Below, in pieces: positions 22,410 to 33,461 of a stretch of DNA of 64,000 bases. The position numbers were made by a program, and so were the translations under genes. The notes below the pieces were generated by a model. That model had not been told where the DNA came from. It searched no databases and worked only from the letters and a program-made list of their open reading frames with translations. Every line of letters starts with the position of its first letter. Within the stretch, counting starts at the first letter, position 1. Origin of the DNA: Patellifolia procumbens (lineage: Eukaryota > Streptophyta > Magnoliopsida > Caryophyllales > Amaranthaceae); the NCBI GenBank assembly GCA_947645195.1, contig CANSGD010001460.1:434001-498000 (forward strand), written 5' to 3'.

Positions 22410-24070
22410 ATGGTTAAGTTGTGTGATATTCAATTGAAACTAAAGAGAGGGGAAGATACTACTGTGGAGGAGATGACAATTAGGGAGGATTATAACAGAT
22501 TGAATAAAGCTAGATTGAGTTTCCTTGCTCAAAAAGCTAAATCACACTGGTTAGCTGAAGGTGATTGTAATTCATCTTATTTTCATGCACAGTTGAGGAA
22601 AAGAAGGATGCATAATAGAATTTTTCATATTAAAAACATGCATGGTGTCATTTTCATGGTGATTCTGCTATTGTTGAAGCTTTTGTGGAGTATTATTAGA
22701 ATTTGCTGGGCAAGGAAACTGTTCTAAATTTGAGAGTTAAGGCTAGTGTCCTTAAATTGGGGCCTCTTCTGAATTCAGAGCAGCAGAATGTACTCTGTAT
22801 GAGGTTTCAGAAAGAGGAAGTGAAGGATGCCTTGTTTTATATTTATATTAACAAATCCCCTAGTCCAGATGGGTTCACTAGTTTGTTTTTTAAACAAGTA
22901 TGGCATATTGTGGGTGATGATGTTACTAAGGCTGTTCTTGATTTTTTCAGCTTTGGTAAATTGTTGAAACAAATTAATTGTACTACTCTTCCCTTAATCC
23001 CTAAAATTGAATAGCCTACTACTGTCAAGCTCTTTAGGCCTATAGCTTGTTGTAATGTTGTGTATAAGATTATTTCTAAGATTTTGTGTAATAAGCTTAA
23101 AATGGTTTTACCATGTCTGATAAATGAAGCTCAAAGTGCCTTTGTGAGTGGTAAAGTGATTATTCAAAATATCTTGATTTGTCAGGATATTTTGAGAGGT
23201 TATAACAGGAAAAATTTGCCTTCTAGATGTACTATTAAGGTGGATCTTCAAAAAGCTTATGATTATATTGGTTGGGGCTTTATTCAGGATATGTTGGTTG
23301 GTTTGGTCTTTCCAACCCAATTTACAGGATGGGTGATGGAGTGTATTACCTCCTCTAGCTACTCTTTGTGTGTGAATGGTGGGATTCATGATTTCTTCAA
23401 AGGGGCTTATGGAATTAGACAGGGGGATCCTATTTCACCTCTTATTTTTGTGATTGGTATGGAGTATTTGTCACGATTACTCAAAAAGATTGCTAGTAGG
23501 GATGAATTTCAGTTTCATTATAGGTGCAAAAAACCACAAGTTAATCACCTGATTTTTGCTGATGATTTGATGCTATTTTGTAAAGGTAACATGGGTTCAG
23601 TGATGCTTCTTATTCAATCATTGAAATATTTTTGTGAGGTTTCTGGTTTGGTAGCGAATTCTGATAAAACTGCTATTTTTTTTGGTAATGTGGATGAGGG
23701 GATTCAACAGGAAATCATGGATAATTCTGGCTTTAGGAGGGGTTCACTTCCTGTGAGATATTTGAGGATTCCTTTGAGTTCCAAGAGGATTAATAAAACT
23801 GATTGTGATGTTTTAATTGATAAAATGCTGGTTAAGATTAGATGTTGGAGCTCTAGGCATCTTTCATATGCTGGCAGGATTGTGTTAGTACATGTTGTTC
23901 TCATGAGTCTTCACTCCTATTGGGCTCAGATGGTCTTAATTCTAAGAGTGTTTTGCAAAGAATCACACAAATCTGTAGAGCTTTCCTTTGGGAAGGCAAG
24001 GTTGATTTACCCAAACCTCCTTTGGTTGCTTGGGATTGGGTCTGTAAACCTAAGAGCCAGGGAGGTTTAG
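22410..24070 (+). pseudogene. LINE-1 reverse transcriptase (ORF2), frameshifted
   Basis: Three overlapping frames cover the linker (KSHWLAEGDCNSSYFHAQLR, usual form 'W...GD.NT.fFH'), the thumb/fingers (KSPSPDGFTSLFFKQVW, usual 'spG.DG....f'), and the catalytic palm (VDLQKAYDYIGW; GIRQGDPISPLIFVIGMEYL; LIFADDLMLFCKG near 23550). The FADD motif is intact. A TAG ends the second frame at about 23014, and a frameshift near 23950 ends the RT. L1-type reverse transcriptase copies the element RNA at a nicked target. Confidence 0.85.
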
Positions 24071-24339
24071 GGATAACAAATTGTGTGAATTGAAATATTG
24101 TTGCGCTTGGGAAGTATGTTTGGTTTGTTGCTAATAGGCCTGAAATGATGTGGGTAAAATGGGTTCATCATGTGTATTTGAAAAATAGGAATTGGTGGGA
24201 GTATAAGCCACCAAAGGATGTTAGTTGGAGCTGGAAGCAGATCTACTATGTGAAAGAACAATTGAAGAATGGTTTTATGTCTCCGTGGAGGACTAACTAT
24301 TCAATTAAAAATGGTTATGTATAGCTACAGAATGTGAAT

Positions 24340-24866
24340 TAATGGCAATGTTCCTTGGAAGAGATGGGTTTGGAATAGATTTAATGTTTCAAAACACTCT
24401 GTGGTTGCTTGGATGGTGGCTCTGGGAAAACTGGGAACCAAAGACCATTTACATAGGATTGGAGTAGCTTCTGATAATCTATGTGTGATGTGTGGGTTGT
24501 ATGAGGAGACCATTGACCATTGTTTTTTCAAATGCATATTCAGTCAACAATGCTATTTGAAGATGTGTAGATGGTTGGATATCACACCTTCTCCCATTGA
24601 TCATATTGATAGATGTTGGAGGAAATGGTGGAGGAAATACAAAAGCAAGAGGAAGAGGGGTATATGTATAACTGCTCTAGCTGCTCTTGTATATCATATT
24701 TGGAAAGCTATGAATCTAGCTTTTTGGGAGAAGAGTCTTAAGAGGCCTGATATGCTAGTCAATTCTGTTATTCATGCTATTTGTAATAGAGTGAGGCATC
24801 TAGTGAATGGTAAATGGAGTCAAGCGGAAGTTGAATGGCTTGAGAGTCTTGCTATCATGAGTTAGG
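24340..24866 (+). pseudogene. LINE-1 zinc-binding C-terminal domain (zf-RVT)
   Basis: About 155 codons open from 24401, with RIGVASDNLCVMCGLYEETI and DHCFFKCIFSQQ giving the C..C...H..C zinc-binding pattern of the zf-RVT domain that follows plant LINE reverse transcriptases. The frame ends with TAG after LESLAIMS. There is no RNase H domain after it, unlike LINE-2 and LINE-3 in this window. Confidence 0.75.
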
Positions 24867-25447
24867 GGGTTGTGTTAACTGTGCAGATTGTTGTGTGTTG
24901 CCAGCTTTGTGCAAACTGTTACTCTGATGCTGCTGCAATCTTGCTGCAACTGGTGCTGGTTAGCTGTTGCTGTGCTAAGTGAGGATGCTGATGCTGCTGC
25001 TTAGTGTATGCTGCTACCTGTGAGGGTGGAGTTTGCTGTTGTGTTCTCTTTCTGTGCTCAGTGTTGTAGTGGTGCTGTTGTTATAGGTTGATGTTATTGT
25101 GCTGCTTTATTGTTTTTGTGCTGGTGTTTAGGTGGATGATAGCAGGGGTTTGGTTTTGAGGCTGCTGCTGCTACTTGTCTGCTGATTGTGCTGCTACCCT
25201 CTGTGCCTACTGCTGCTGCTGTTTTGTTTTTTTGTTGTTGTAAACTTATTTTGGTTTTTTTTCTTGTCTTCAGTTTGTAAATCTGCTGGTGAGGTTGGTT
25301 GTGTTTGGTGTTGGACTGAGTTTGGTCTCAGTTAGAGGGTGTAATGCTGTTGTCTTTTTTTGGGGCAATAGTGAGGTATAGGTTGTATCTTACTTGGTGA
25401 ATGTTTTAATGATATTCTTAACCTTTACCAAATAAAAAAAAAAAAAA

Positions 25448-25960
25448 TTTTGAATATTCAATTTGGATGTCTTGTGAAGCTATATTTTGAATATTCAAAC
25501 TAAATTAAGAGATAATAAATCATATATAGAAGGAATTTGTGTAGTTTTTAAGATTAATTCATTTGTGTAATTTAGTTAAGCTAAGTATTTTTGAATCAAT
25601 TAAGTGATTATGTTCCTCTTTTAAAGGTATTGTGTATTTTGGAGAAGATTTAAAGTTGGGAAGATTGAAATATTCAATACTTGAAAACAATTTAAAATAT
25701 TATAAATTTCATGAATCTCTCAAATAATCACTAGTTTTGAATCCAATTCTAGAATTTTCACAAAAATAATGATTGAATTACTTAAATTAAGTTAGGAGTC
25801 ATTAAAAAAACAATGTATATATAATTTAGAATATTAAATTGGAATGTTTAATTAAGCTTATTAGAAAGAAGTAGTGTTGAATGTTCTATTATAGATAGTT
25901 TAAATTAAAAAAATTGAGCAAAATAGTTCAATAAAATAAAATTAAGTCATGATCTAATTG
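25448..25960. other. AT-rich intergenic sequence
   Basis: Follows the LINE poly-A tail. Contains a few repeats of TTGAATATTCAA-like sequence and no gene. Confidence 0.5.
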
Positions 25961-25964
25961 GGCT

Positions 25965-26485
25965 GAAATCAGGTCGACTCGGGTCATGATCGGGTCAGGT
26001 TGAGGTGACGTTGGGTCATGTTCGGGTCGGGTTGAGGTAAGGTCGGGTAATGTTCGCGTCGGGTTAAAGTCAGGTCGGGTCATGTTCGGATCGAGCTGAG
26101 GTCAGGTCGGGTCATGTTCAGGTCGGGTTAAGTTCACGTCGCGTCATGATCGGTTCGGGTCATATTTGGGTCGGGTCATGATCGGGTCGGGTCATAATCA
26201 GGTCAGGTTGAGGCCAGGATCGGTTCGAGTTGAAACCAGGTTAAGTCGGGTTTCGGATATGGGTTGAGTTCGGGTTGGGTGCAGGTTGGGTTCAGGTCAA
26301 CAATTGTCGGGTCAATTCGGTTATAGGTTGAGGCCGGGTCGGATGTGGGTCGGGTTCAGGTCAAGGATTGGCGGGTGTCATTCGGTTATGGGTTGAGTTC
26401 GGGACAGGTGCAGGTCGGATTCGGGTGTATCATTTCTCGAGTCGATTCCGGGAAGGTTCGGTTCAAAATCCAGGAGCAGGTCAGC
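25965..26485 (+). repeat. G-rich GGGTCGGGT block 3
   Basis: Degenerate repeats of GGTCGGGTCATGTTCGGGTC with interspersed GGTTGAGG, in the same orientation as blocks 1 and 2 eight to ten kilobases away. The dispersal of this G-rich motif suggests it belongs to a mobile or repeatedly expanded sequence. Confidence 0.75.
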
Positions 26486-26494
26486 TTTTGACAG

Positions 26495-26690
26495 CTCTAG
26501 CCACAACGCCACGTAGGGGATTATGTACCAAAGTTGGTTGTGTGAGTGGTAAGTATTCTCTTCCTTAAAAGAGTGGTCAGGGGTTCGATTTCTGACTCTT
26601 GCGAATGGAGTAATCAAAGTTGGAAGGGGTCTACCCATTAAGTTGACTTCAGTACCCAAAAAAGATGCCCCTACTATCGGTGTGGGATAT
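26495..26690 (+). mobile_element. SINE candidate (tRNA-derived promoter)
   Basis: The block contains a B-box-like GGGGTTCGATTTCTGAC (near 26580) preceded, about 40 bp upstream, by GTGAGTGGTAAGTATTC, a plausible degenerate A box. TGGAAGGGGTCTACCCATTA follows and it ends near a CCCAAAAAA run. The arrangement matches plant SINE heads. Target duplications and a second copy were not found, so the call is tentative. Confidence 0.4.
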
Positions 26691-26699
26691 AGTGCATAG

Positions 26700-27130
26700 T
26701 TGGCCTAAGGTAGCACCCTACATGTGTTACTTAATGGCTTAAAAGTATTACTTTAGGCAATAGGTAACACTTTTAAAAGTGAAACATCTGCCAATGCTAC
26801 CTATTCTCTAAGGTAACACTTTTCAATCTTAATGTATCACTTTTTCATGTGTTACCTAAAAGTCCTAATGTAGCACTTTTTGAAACTAATGTATCACTTT
26901 TATAGTGCTACTTGTAATGTTTTATGTAACACTTTTTCATCTATTGTAGCATTTTCTTTATCGCCTTTTAAACTATAGTAACACTTTATTAGATATTACG
27001 TATCACTTTATATTATCATATATAACAAGCTGTTAGATATTTGGTAACACTTTTATATTAGTTGGCTTTCCATATTGTAGCACTTTTATCCAAATCTATC
27101 ATAACTCTCTTATAGTAACATTATTTTTAC
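26700..27130. repeat. Subterminal-repeat-rich transposon end
   Basis: Some fifteen copies of GTAACACTTTT/GTATCACTTTT/GTAGCACTTTT and their complements lie 15-40 bp apart in mixed orientation. This pattern is typical of the subterminal regions of CACTA-type and related DNA transposons, where the repeats bind transposase. I could not identify a TIR; the sequence before it (CCCCTACTATCGGTGTGG, about 26667) marks one edge. No transposase is encoded nearby. Confidence 0.5.
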
Positions 27131-28270
27131 TAAAACTTACAAACGCAGTAAAGAAAGGAAAAATATAATCATACTATAGATATAAATGAGTATACATGAT
27201 ACCGATCATTGTAAAGAATGATCTGGCGAAAAATTCATCAATTGAAAACACACCAATGTGTTCAATACAAAAATAGTTGATCCAAAAATCCAGTCATATA
27301 ATATATCCCTCCCTAAATAAACGTAGTCTCTAAAAGATCATTATTTATTTCTTCGACCATCTTCAATTACATTGTCCTATCTCATGTATATTTCCTGAAA
27401 CCTCATCAGGCTTGCTTCTTAAACATTAGCTTCATCATCCTGCACAAGAATAACAAAAAAATAAATATATATTAAGAAAAAAAAAAGATGGAAATAAAGA
27501 GTAAAAAATGATGAGCATTCTCCCCCTACACTTGGATTTTTCATTGTCCTCAATGGAAAGAAATGACCAAAAGGAGTAAAGGGAGAGAGATAGGCAATTA
27601 AACTTCCCTGAAACTTTGGAGGGTAAATAGTGTCGACCAGGATACAAAAAGATGATATGATGACAGCCAAGATGATTGCGTGGGTAGAAGGCAGTCAAAA
27701 TCTCGATTCAAATCCGAACAACTAATGACTTGATGCGATCCTGTATTTCTCGCAAAATATTCAACAGCAAAATGGTTGCTGCATAATTAGCAAGCATATG
27801 AAAGCATAGGTAGCTCACAGGGTTTGGGTTCAATTGGACTTGCTGCGATCATTAAGATTTGTTGTGCACAATAAACATTGAAAGAATCTAAGCAGAAGGG
27901 AAATAGTAAGCTCGTTAATGCAAAGAATTGCCAGTCAGCATCTAACACTTAGTGATCTAAATTAGTTAACAGAAAACTGGTAACTTTGTGTCCAAGAGAC
28001 CAGAACGATAAACAGATTCCCGCCCATCATCGATACTTGTACACAAGGGTATTAAATCACTAGAATAATGCTCGAACAATGCAGATTATCTTAATGAGCA
28101 GTCAATAGTGCAGTGCTCTAAACATTTTTAGACCCTTGTGTCCTATATAGCTTAGTGACATTTTTAGACCCGCACTCTGTCTATAATATGTTCTAGCAAA
28201 GCATGACAGTTCAGTATGTACTATATAGCTTCAATCACCTTTAATTAGCTGAGTTCTTAGTAAAAGACCA
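27131..28270. other. No gene recognised
   Basis: AT-rich sequence downstream of the jasmonate-induced-protein-like fragment (which reads on the minus strand and stops at 28271). Frames on the minus strand at 27.4-27.7 kb are rich in Phe/Leu/Tyr and have no family motif. Confidence 0.4.
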
Positions 28271-28690
28271 TTATTCAAAAGTTACACGAACGATGGCGAA
28301 CTCACCAGTGGCCTTGATAGGGGGTGCTACATCGAGCTTAGCTTTGATGATAGACCAATCTATGTTAATGAACTTAGAAATGGGGCCAGACTCAACATAC
28401 ACCCTATTGGGAGTTGTTTCGGTGACCCTGAGAGCCGTTGTTAGGTACTCCAAGATGGGTAAAGGACCCTTCAGCAGAAGACAAGATAACCGAAGGATAT
28501 GCGCCACCGGTGACACTCCCTGCCCAATCGTGGTATTGGTTAAAAGTAACCATTGAAGGGGTGTTATTGCGCATATAGACTTTCGTGCCGATTTGCTCTT
28601 GAAGAGCAGCCTCAGCGTTGTTCTTCTGCACAATTTCTTTCTGCACGCGATCGTCAAGATGTGCTGAGGCCATCTCGATCTTGCCCTGCA
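28271..28690 (-). pseudogene. 23-kDa jasmonate-induced protein-like fragment
   Basis: On the minus strand, an acceptor (ggtatttgcag) at 28691 opens a segment reading MASAHLDDRVQKEIVQKNNA, then YMRNNTPSMVTFNQYHDW, AGSVTGGAYPSVI and GSFTHLGVP, and in the next frame RVYVESGPISKFINIDWSII to the stop at 28271. The order (N-terminal helix, 'HDW.G', 'YP..I', 'G.F.H', then 'vY.E...w.fi.iDW..I..KL') resembles 23-kDa jasmonate-induced proteins abundant in Chenopodiaceae/Amaranthaceae. A one-base frame change near 28430 separates the halves, and the N-terminal exon is missing or far upstream. LINE-2 sits only about 86 bp upstream of this exon. Probably a disabled host gene; alternatively the frame change hides a small intron. 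Confidence 0.5.
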
Positions 28691-28939
28691 AATACCTTAA
28701 TAGTACCAGTGTAGAACAAAATTGTTAGTTGTTTAATTGTTTTATTGTAGGAAAAGTTATTCTTCTATATGCATGCTTTTTTTTGGTTGGATGGAACTAT
28801 ATTAATTAACTACATAAACTATTACAAAGATTGTTAGTTAAAACTGTCTGAGGTAGACTATTGGCTTCTAAAGCCCCACGCGAAATATCCAAAAGCAAGG
28901 GTACATTAAGATTACAACTATTGTTTAAAAAAGGATAGG

Positions 28940-29345
28940 AGAACACTGTTACACCAAAATTACAGCGAAAAGTTTGTTCCCTCGTCCACCTAGCTAGCTT
29001 GTCCGCATCCTCCAAGCATCTCCTTCCAACCTTAGCTATCTCCCATGCTCTAGTCCTCCCTGGGTGGTCCCTGCACGTTGTAGCCAAATTGCAATACCAA
29101 TCTTTAATCACAGGAGGGTGAGTGATGTGGTCCACTGCTATTTTGGAATCCGAAAAGATATGAACATTACACAGATTTTGGGCCACCATCTAGTCTAAAG
29201 TCTCATGTATGGCCAGAAATTCAGCACTAGTAGCATCACTACTTCTCATTTTCTTGTAGAAGGCCATCTGGCATTGGTTCCTGCTATCCCTCAGTATTCC
29301 CCCTATTCCTACTTGTAAGGTCTAGGGGCAGAAAGAAGCATCTAC
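28940..29345 (-). pseudogene. LINE-2 RNase H domain
   Basis: The minus strand reads MIKVDASF, then GIGGILRDSRNQCQMAFYKK, SAEFLAIHETLD, and VHIFSDSKIAVDHI, matching the plant LINE RNase H pattern (K.n.DgS...GigGilRD...AE..Al...l...sDs...v). Stop codons fall after 'SFCP' and 'HETLD'. The catalytic acidic residues (D in VDAS, E in AEF, D in SDS) are still present. Confidence 0.75.
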
Positions 29346-29555
29346 TTTGATCATACAGTGGGTGGGGTGTATTTCTAAGCTGTCTACCAGTAGTGCTTCC
29401 TTTCCTTGATTGGTGTTTGCGTTCACAACAGTTGTAAGGCGCAAGGTTTGATGGTACACCTGTTGTGCCTTAATGTTCTTTTGTTGAAAGACCCAAGCAT
29501 TCCTTTTCTTCCAGATTTCCCAGTAACCTATCCCAAATTTAGTGTTCCAGTTGAC

Positions 29556-30353
29556 CTATGTGTCATCCTGATTAGTGAATAAGTTATTAGTGATCCATAA
29601 CTCATCACTGTCTATGTTGAACTGAGGGGGTACCTTATTGAAGCAAAGCCAAACATCCTGAGCTATTGGACGGTGTCTTAGAACATGGTACCAAGTTTCA
29701 GGTGTATTGGGGCAAAAGGGGCAGTATTGGTTTATTTGCATTCCTCTTTTGTGTATGGCAGCTTTGACAGGGAGTGCATCCCAGAAGATAGACCAGATAA
29801 AGAATTTGACTTTGGGTGGTAGAAGGCATTGCCAAAGTTTGTCCCAACTTTTAGTATTCCTAGCTAGTGTGGTGATTGGGGAGGGTGTTTGTGGTGTAGT
29901 GTGGTTGAATTGTTTTTGCCACAGCTCAGCATAAGCTGTCTTGGAGTTAAAGAAACGCCCTTGGGCAAGGGAGCAGGTAAGCTCATCAATACCAGCATAA
30001 GGAATAAACAAAGCAGAGATGGTGTATAGCACCTTGGGGTAGTACAAAGGATAAGTTATCAAAGTTCCAATTCCCCTATCTCAGGCAGTCAGAGACCTTC
30101 ATGGTGAGTCTGTGAGGGTTACGGGGCCATAAATTAAACTTCTCAGACTGCCCTTCCTAGTCCAGACATCTAACCAAAAGGAGATATGATCTCCACTACC
30201 AACAGACCAAATAACAGATTTAGTAAAGTTATCCCAACCCTTCCCAATGTCTTGCCAGATGTGAGACCCTCTCTTGAAGCTAGTGATCCCCTGTGTAGAC
30301 CTAGAGCACTTGGCTCTTAGTATCTTAGTGGCGAGGTTATCATTAGAGTGCAC
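29556..30353 (-). pseudogene. LINE-2 zf-RVT and connecting region
   Basis: The segment at 30099-30353 (SHIWQDIGKGWDNFTKSVIW; ISFWLDVWTRKGSL) is the conserved stretch between reverse transcriptase and zinc domain ('w..vG.G..i.fW.d.W'). At 29556-30062, LPPKVKFFIWSIFWDALPVK and MQINQYCPFCPNTPETWYHV form the zf-RVT domain, with C..C and H..H-type ligands. A frame change near 30070 separates them. Confidence 0.8.
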
Positions 30354-30488
30354 TTTCCAACATAATTAAGTCAAAGAGATCTCATTGAGAAGTAAGTGTG
30401 ACCTACAGCCTGTTCCTCCTAGTGTTTTGGGTCCACAAATCTTCCCCCATCCCACCAAATGTAGTTTCTTCTTTTTCTCATTTGATCC

Positions 30489-31517
30489 TCAGAAAAAGTT
30501 CCTCATAGTTTTGTCTAGTTCCCCCAGGAATTTCTTAGGTAAAGCTTGGCAGTTCATAGGGTAGAGAGCCATGGAGTTCAAAGTGGCATTCATTAGAGTT
30601 GATCTACCTGCCTTATTTAGAAATTTAGTCTTCCAAGTAGCCAGTTTGTCCTTCATTCTCTTGGTCAGGTATTCTAATTGGATATAGGTGGGTCTTTTAT
30701 TAGTAAGTGGGTAGCCTAAATACTCCCCTAAATCTTGACTGGCCTTGATGCCCAACATGTCAGTAAGTGTTTGTACTTGGTTGGTTAGGGTGTATTTTGA
30801 GAAGTAGCATTTGCTCTTACTATGATTGACCTTGTGTCCTGAGATTTCCCTAAAGTGTGCTAGGTTTTTCAGGATAGAATCTACAGATCCTGTAATAGCC
30901 TCTCCAAAGAGGATGAGATCATCAACAAAGAGTAGGTGGGATAGTCTAAGTTTGGATCTACCAAAAGTCAAGGGGATCCAACAACCATGCTCACAAGCAG
31001 AGTGAATGAGTTTGGAGAGGTGTTCCATGCAAAGGATAAAGATGTAGGGTGATAATGGGTCTCCTTGCCTAATACCCCTAGAAGGTTTAACTATTTCAGA
31101 GTGCTCACCATTGACATTGATGGTGAAGGAGGTTGAGGTGATACAAGACATGATGAGTTGGCATGTGTTTTGGTCTAGATTATGGTCTATTAGGCAATCT
31201 AAGATAAAGTCCCATTCCAATCTGTCATAGGCTTTCTCTAGGTCCACTTTAATTGCTAGGTAGCCACTCTTACCTCTAGTAGTTTTCGTAGAATGTAAAA
31301 CTTCAGGGGCAATGATGTAGTTGATGTTAGTCCCTCTATTAGGGATGAAGTTGTTTTGGTTTGGAGAGATGATGTTGTTGAGTAGTGGTCTAAGCCTCTT
31401 GACTATGATTTTGGTTATAAACTTGGCAATGGTAGGGCAGAGGCTAATGGGTCTGAACTGTTTGATTGTTTTTGGGTGTTCCACCTTAGGGAGCAGAGTA
31501 ACAATGGCCTCATTCAT
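30489..31517 (-). pseudogene. LINE-2 reverse transcriptase core
   Basis: The 342-codon open segment begins MNEAIVTLLPKVEHPKTIKQ FRPISLC (RT motif 'ln.t.i.LiPK...p....dfRPISlc'), then IKVDLEKAYDRLEWDFILDC, GIRQGDPLSPYIFILCMEHL and HLLFVDDLILFGEA. The catalytic box is FVDD rather than FADD, a conservative change that keeps both aspartates. It continues to the conserved 'ATLNSMALYPMNC' thumb region. Frame breaks on both sides link it to the endonuclease and zf-RVT pieces. Confidence 0.85.
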
Positions 31518-31770
31518 TGAGAGGCTCAGTTTTCTGTTACTGAACAGAAGTGGTAAAGGTCATTTTTGATGACCTGCCAGTGTTTCTGGAAGAAATAGTT
31601 ATGAAACCCATTCTTCCCAGTGCTTTTCAAGGGCTGGAACTAAACACAGCATTCTTTATCTCCCTTACATAAGGAGTAAAGGCCATGTTAATACTACCAA
31701 TGTTCCTATTGGGTCTAGGTACAGAAGTTTTCTCAATGGTGAAGAGTTTAGAGTAGAAAAGACAAATATG

Positions 31771-33461
31771 TTACTTAATCTCAGTGTTGGTCTTTGATTC
31801 TTCTCCTACTTCATTTTTTAGGAGAATGATTCTATTTCTCCTTCTCATTCTAATGACTGAGTTGTGAAAGAAATTGGTATTTTTATCCCCTGAGGTGAGC
31901 GATTTCTCTCTAGATCTGATCTTCCAAAACTCCTCCTCTTGGTCGAGTATTCTATTCAGTTCCTTTTGGAGGGAGAGTTCTAGCTCCCAGAGAAATTGGT
32001 TATTAGGTTCTGAGTCTAAATGTTTCTGAATACCATTAATCCTGCTCAGTAAATTGCTTTTGCTTTTAAAGATGTTACCAAACCTAATAATAGCCCAAGG
32101 TTGGATGTGGTTAGGCAAGATTCTCAGTTTGGTGGGTAGGTTGTCATTGTTTGTGGTCCAAAAGTTATTGATTAGGCCAGTGAAGGAGGGGTTTTGGACC
32201 AAAGAGGCTCCAGTTTGAAGGCTTTGGTGTGTTTAGTGGTTGGTTGGCTTTGTAGGTGGACAACGACTGGACTGTGGTCTGAGGCAGCCCTGGTTAAAGT
32301 GTTGCCAACTATGTTTGGAAACAAGGTCAATAGCTCAGAATTGGCAAGTGCTCTATCAAGGCGTTCCACAACTGGTTTCTTCTTCTGTTTGTTGGTCCAA
32401 GTAAATCTGATCCCATTGAAGCCCAAGTCAGTAAGTCCACAATAATCTAGGCAGTCTCTAAAAGCTTTCATTCTCTTCAGTTTGACCGGTTTTCCCCCAA
32501 ATTTTTCGGTTTGACAAATTATCTCATTGAAGTCTCCTATTGCTAGCCAAGGTAAACCTAAGTTCATGGCAACATTCCTCAGTGAGTCCCAAGTTTCTAG
32601 TCTAGATTTAAAACTAGTGCTAGCATACATAAAAGATAAGAAAAAGGATTGCTTAGAGTGAAGTACTTGGACAACGCCATGGATCATGTGGATGTCTCTC
32701 TCCATGTTGGTGAAATCCACCCTGGAGGAGTTCCACAAGACCAGCAAGCCACCAGAGAAACCCCTAGGTTCAGCATGACAGTGTTCATCAAAGGGGAGTG
32801 ATTCAATGATTGGTAGAGCATTCTTGATGGAGGTTTGGGTTTCACAAAGAAAGACTAAACCAGGGTTGCGTTCTTGGAGAAGATGGAACATGTTGGTTTT
32901 GAAGCTGGGTCTAGAGATGCCCCTGGTGTTCCACGCTAGGATAGACATATTAGTTGGAAGGGAGTTTCTCAGTTGAGATTGACACCCCCTGCTCGAGTTC
33001 CCCTTGCTTTTCATCACTCTTCCCTTTGAGAAATCGTATGATTCCTCTTTCTTCAGCGCCTGAAAGGCGAACTCTGTTATCCAGAGATCCCACTGTTCCT
33101 TTTCCTCCTCTTCTTGCAAGTCTTCGTGCTTGATGAATGGTTTATTTATTAGATTTAAGATGACCGCCAAGCCTTCGAAAGCCTTATTTGTATGTGCTAG
33201 AAACACTGCATTGGTGTGGCTGTCTATGAACATGCTCAAATGAGAGGTCAATAAATAGTCCATCCTCAATTGAGGCAAGATTGGAGCTGGATCTATAAGG
33301 AATATGCAATCCTCCCTCACTACTACTTCCTCCTCTTGTGGTAGTGTTTTGCACCAGTCTCTCACTATTTTCGCTATTATTGGGCAGAAGCCTTGGAGAT
33401 ATACGATATTTGGCAGGTGTATCGGATGGTTCTCCTTTTCGCCCTTCAGTTGGTACACCAT
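31771..33461 (-). pseudogene. LINE-2 endonuclease and linker
   Basis: The apurinic/apyrimidinic-type endonuclease that nicks the target DNA starts at MSILAWNTRGISRPSFK (about 32.95 kb). All its landmark residues are visible: N in AWNTRG, E in LCETQTS, D and N in LAIGDFNEIICQ, and SDHSPVVVHL at the C-terminal end. The linker 'RILDQEEEFWKIRSREKSLT' and 'SGDKNTNFFHNSVI' (31771-32202) follows in an overlapping frame. The endonuclease reading frame is uninterrupted. Confidence 0.85.

Larger units (their letters stand above)
22260..25447 (+). mobile_element. LINE-1: 5'-truncated L1-type LINE with poly-A tail
   Basis: Recognisable ORF2 sequence starts near 22310 with LVSKLKSLKRPLRALNRLL (the 'KLK.LK..L..LN' linker between endonuclease and reverse transcriptase), continues through reverse transcriptase and a zinc-finger-like domain, then a 3' UTR rich in GCTGCTG repeats (24.9-25.25 kb) and an A15-type tail ending at 25447. 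No endonuclease or ORF1 is present, as usual for 5'-truncated LINE copies. The frame shifts several times (near 22.70, 23.01, 23.95 and 24.3 kb), so it cannot be active. The target duplication was not identified. Confidence 0.85.

Noticed and set aside
27419..27698. Hydrophobic minus-strand frames that could be a membrane protein
   Set aside because: Phe/Leu/Tyr-rich translation of AT-rich DNA, overlapping frames, no signal of selection or splice structure.
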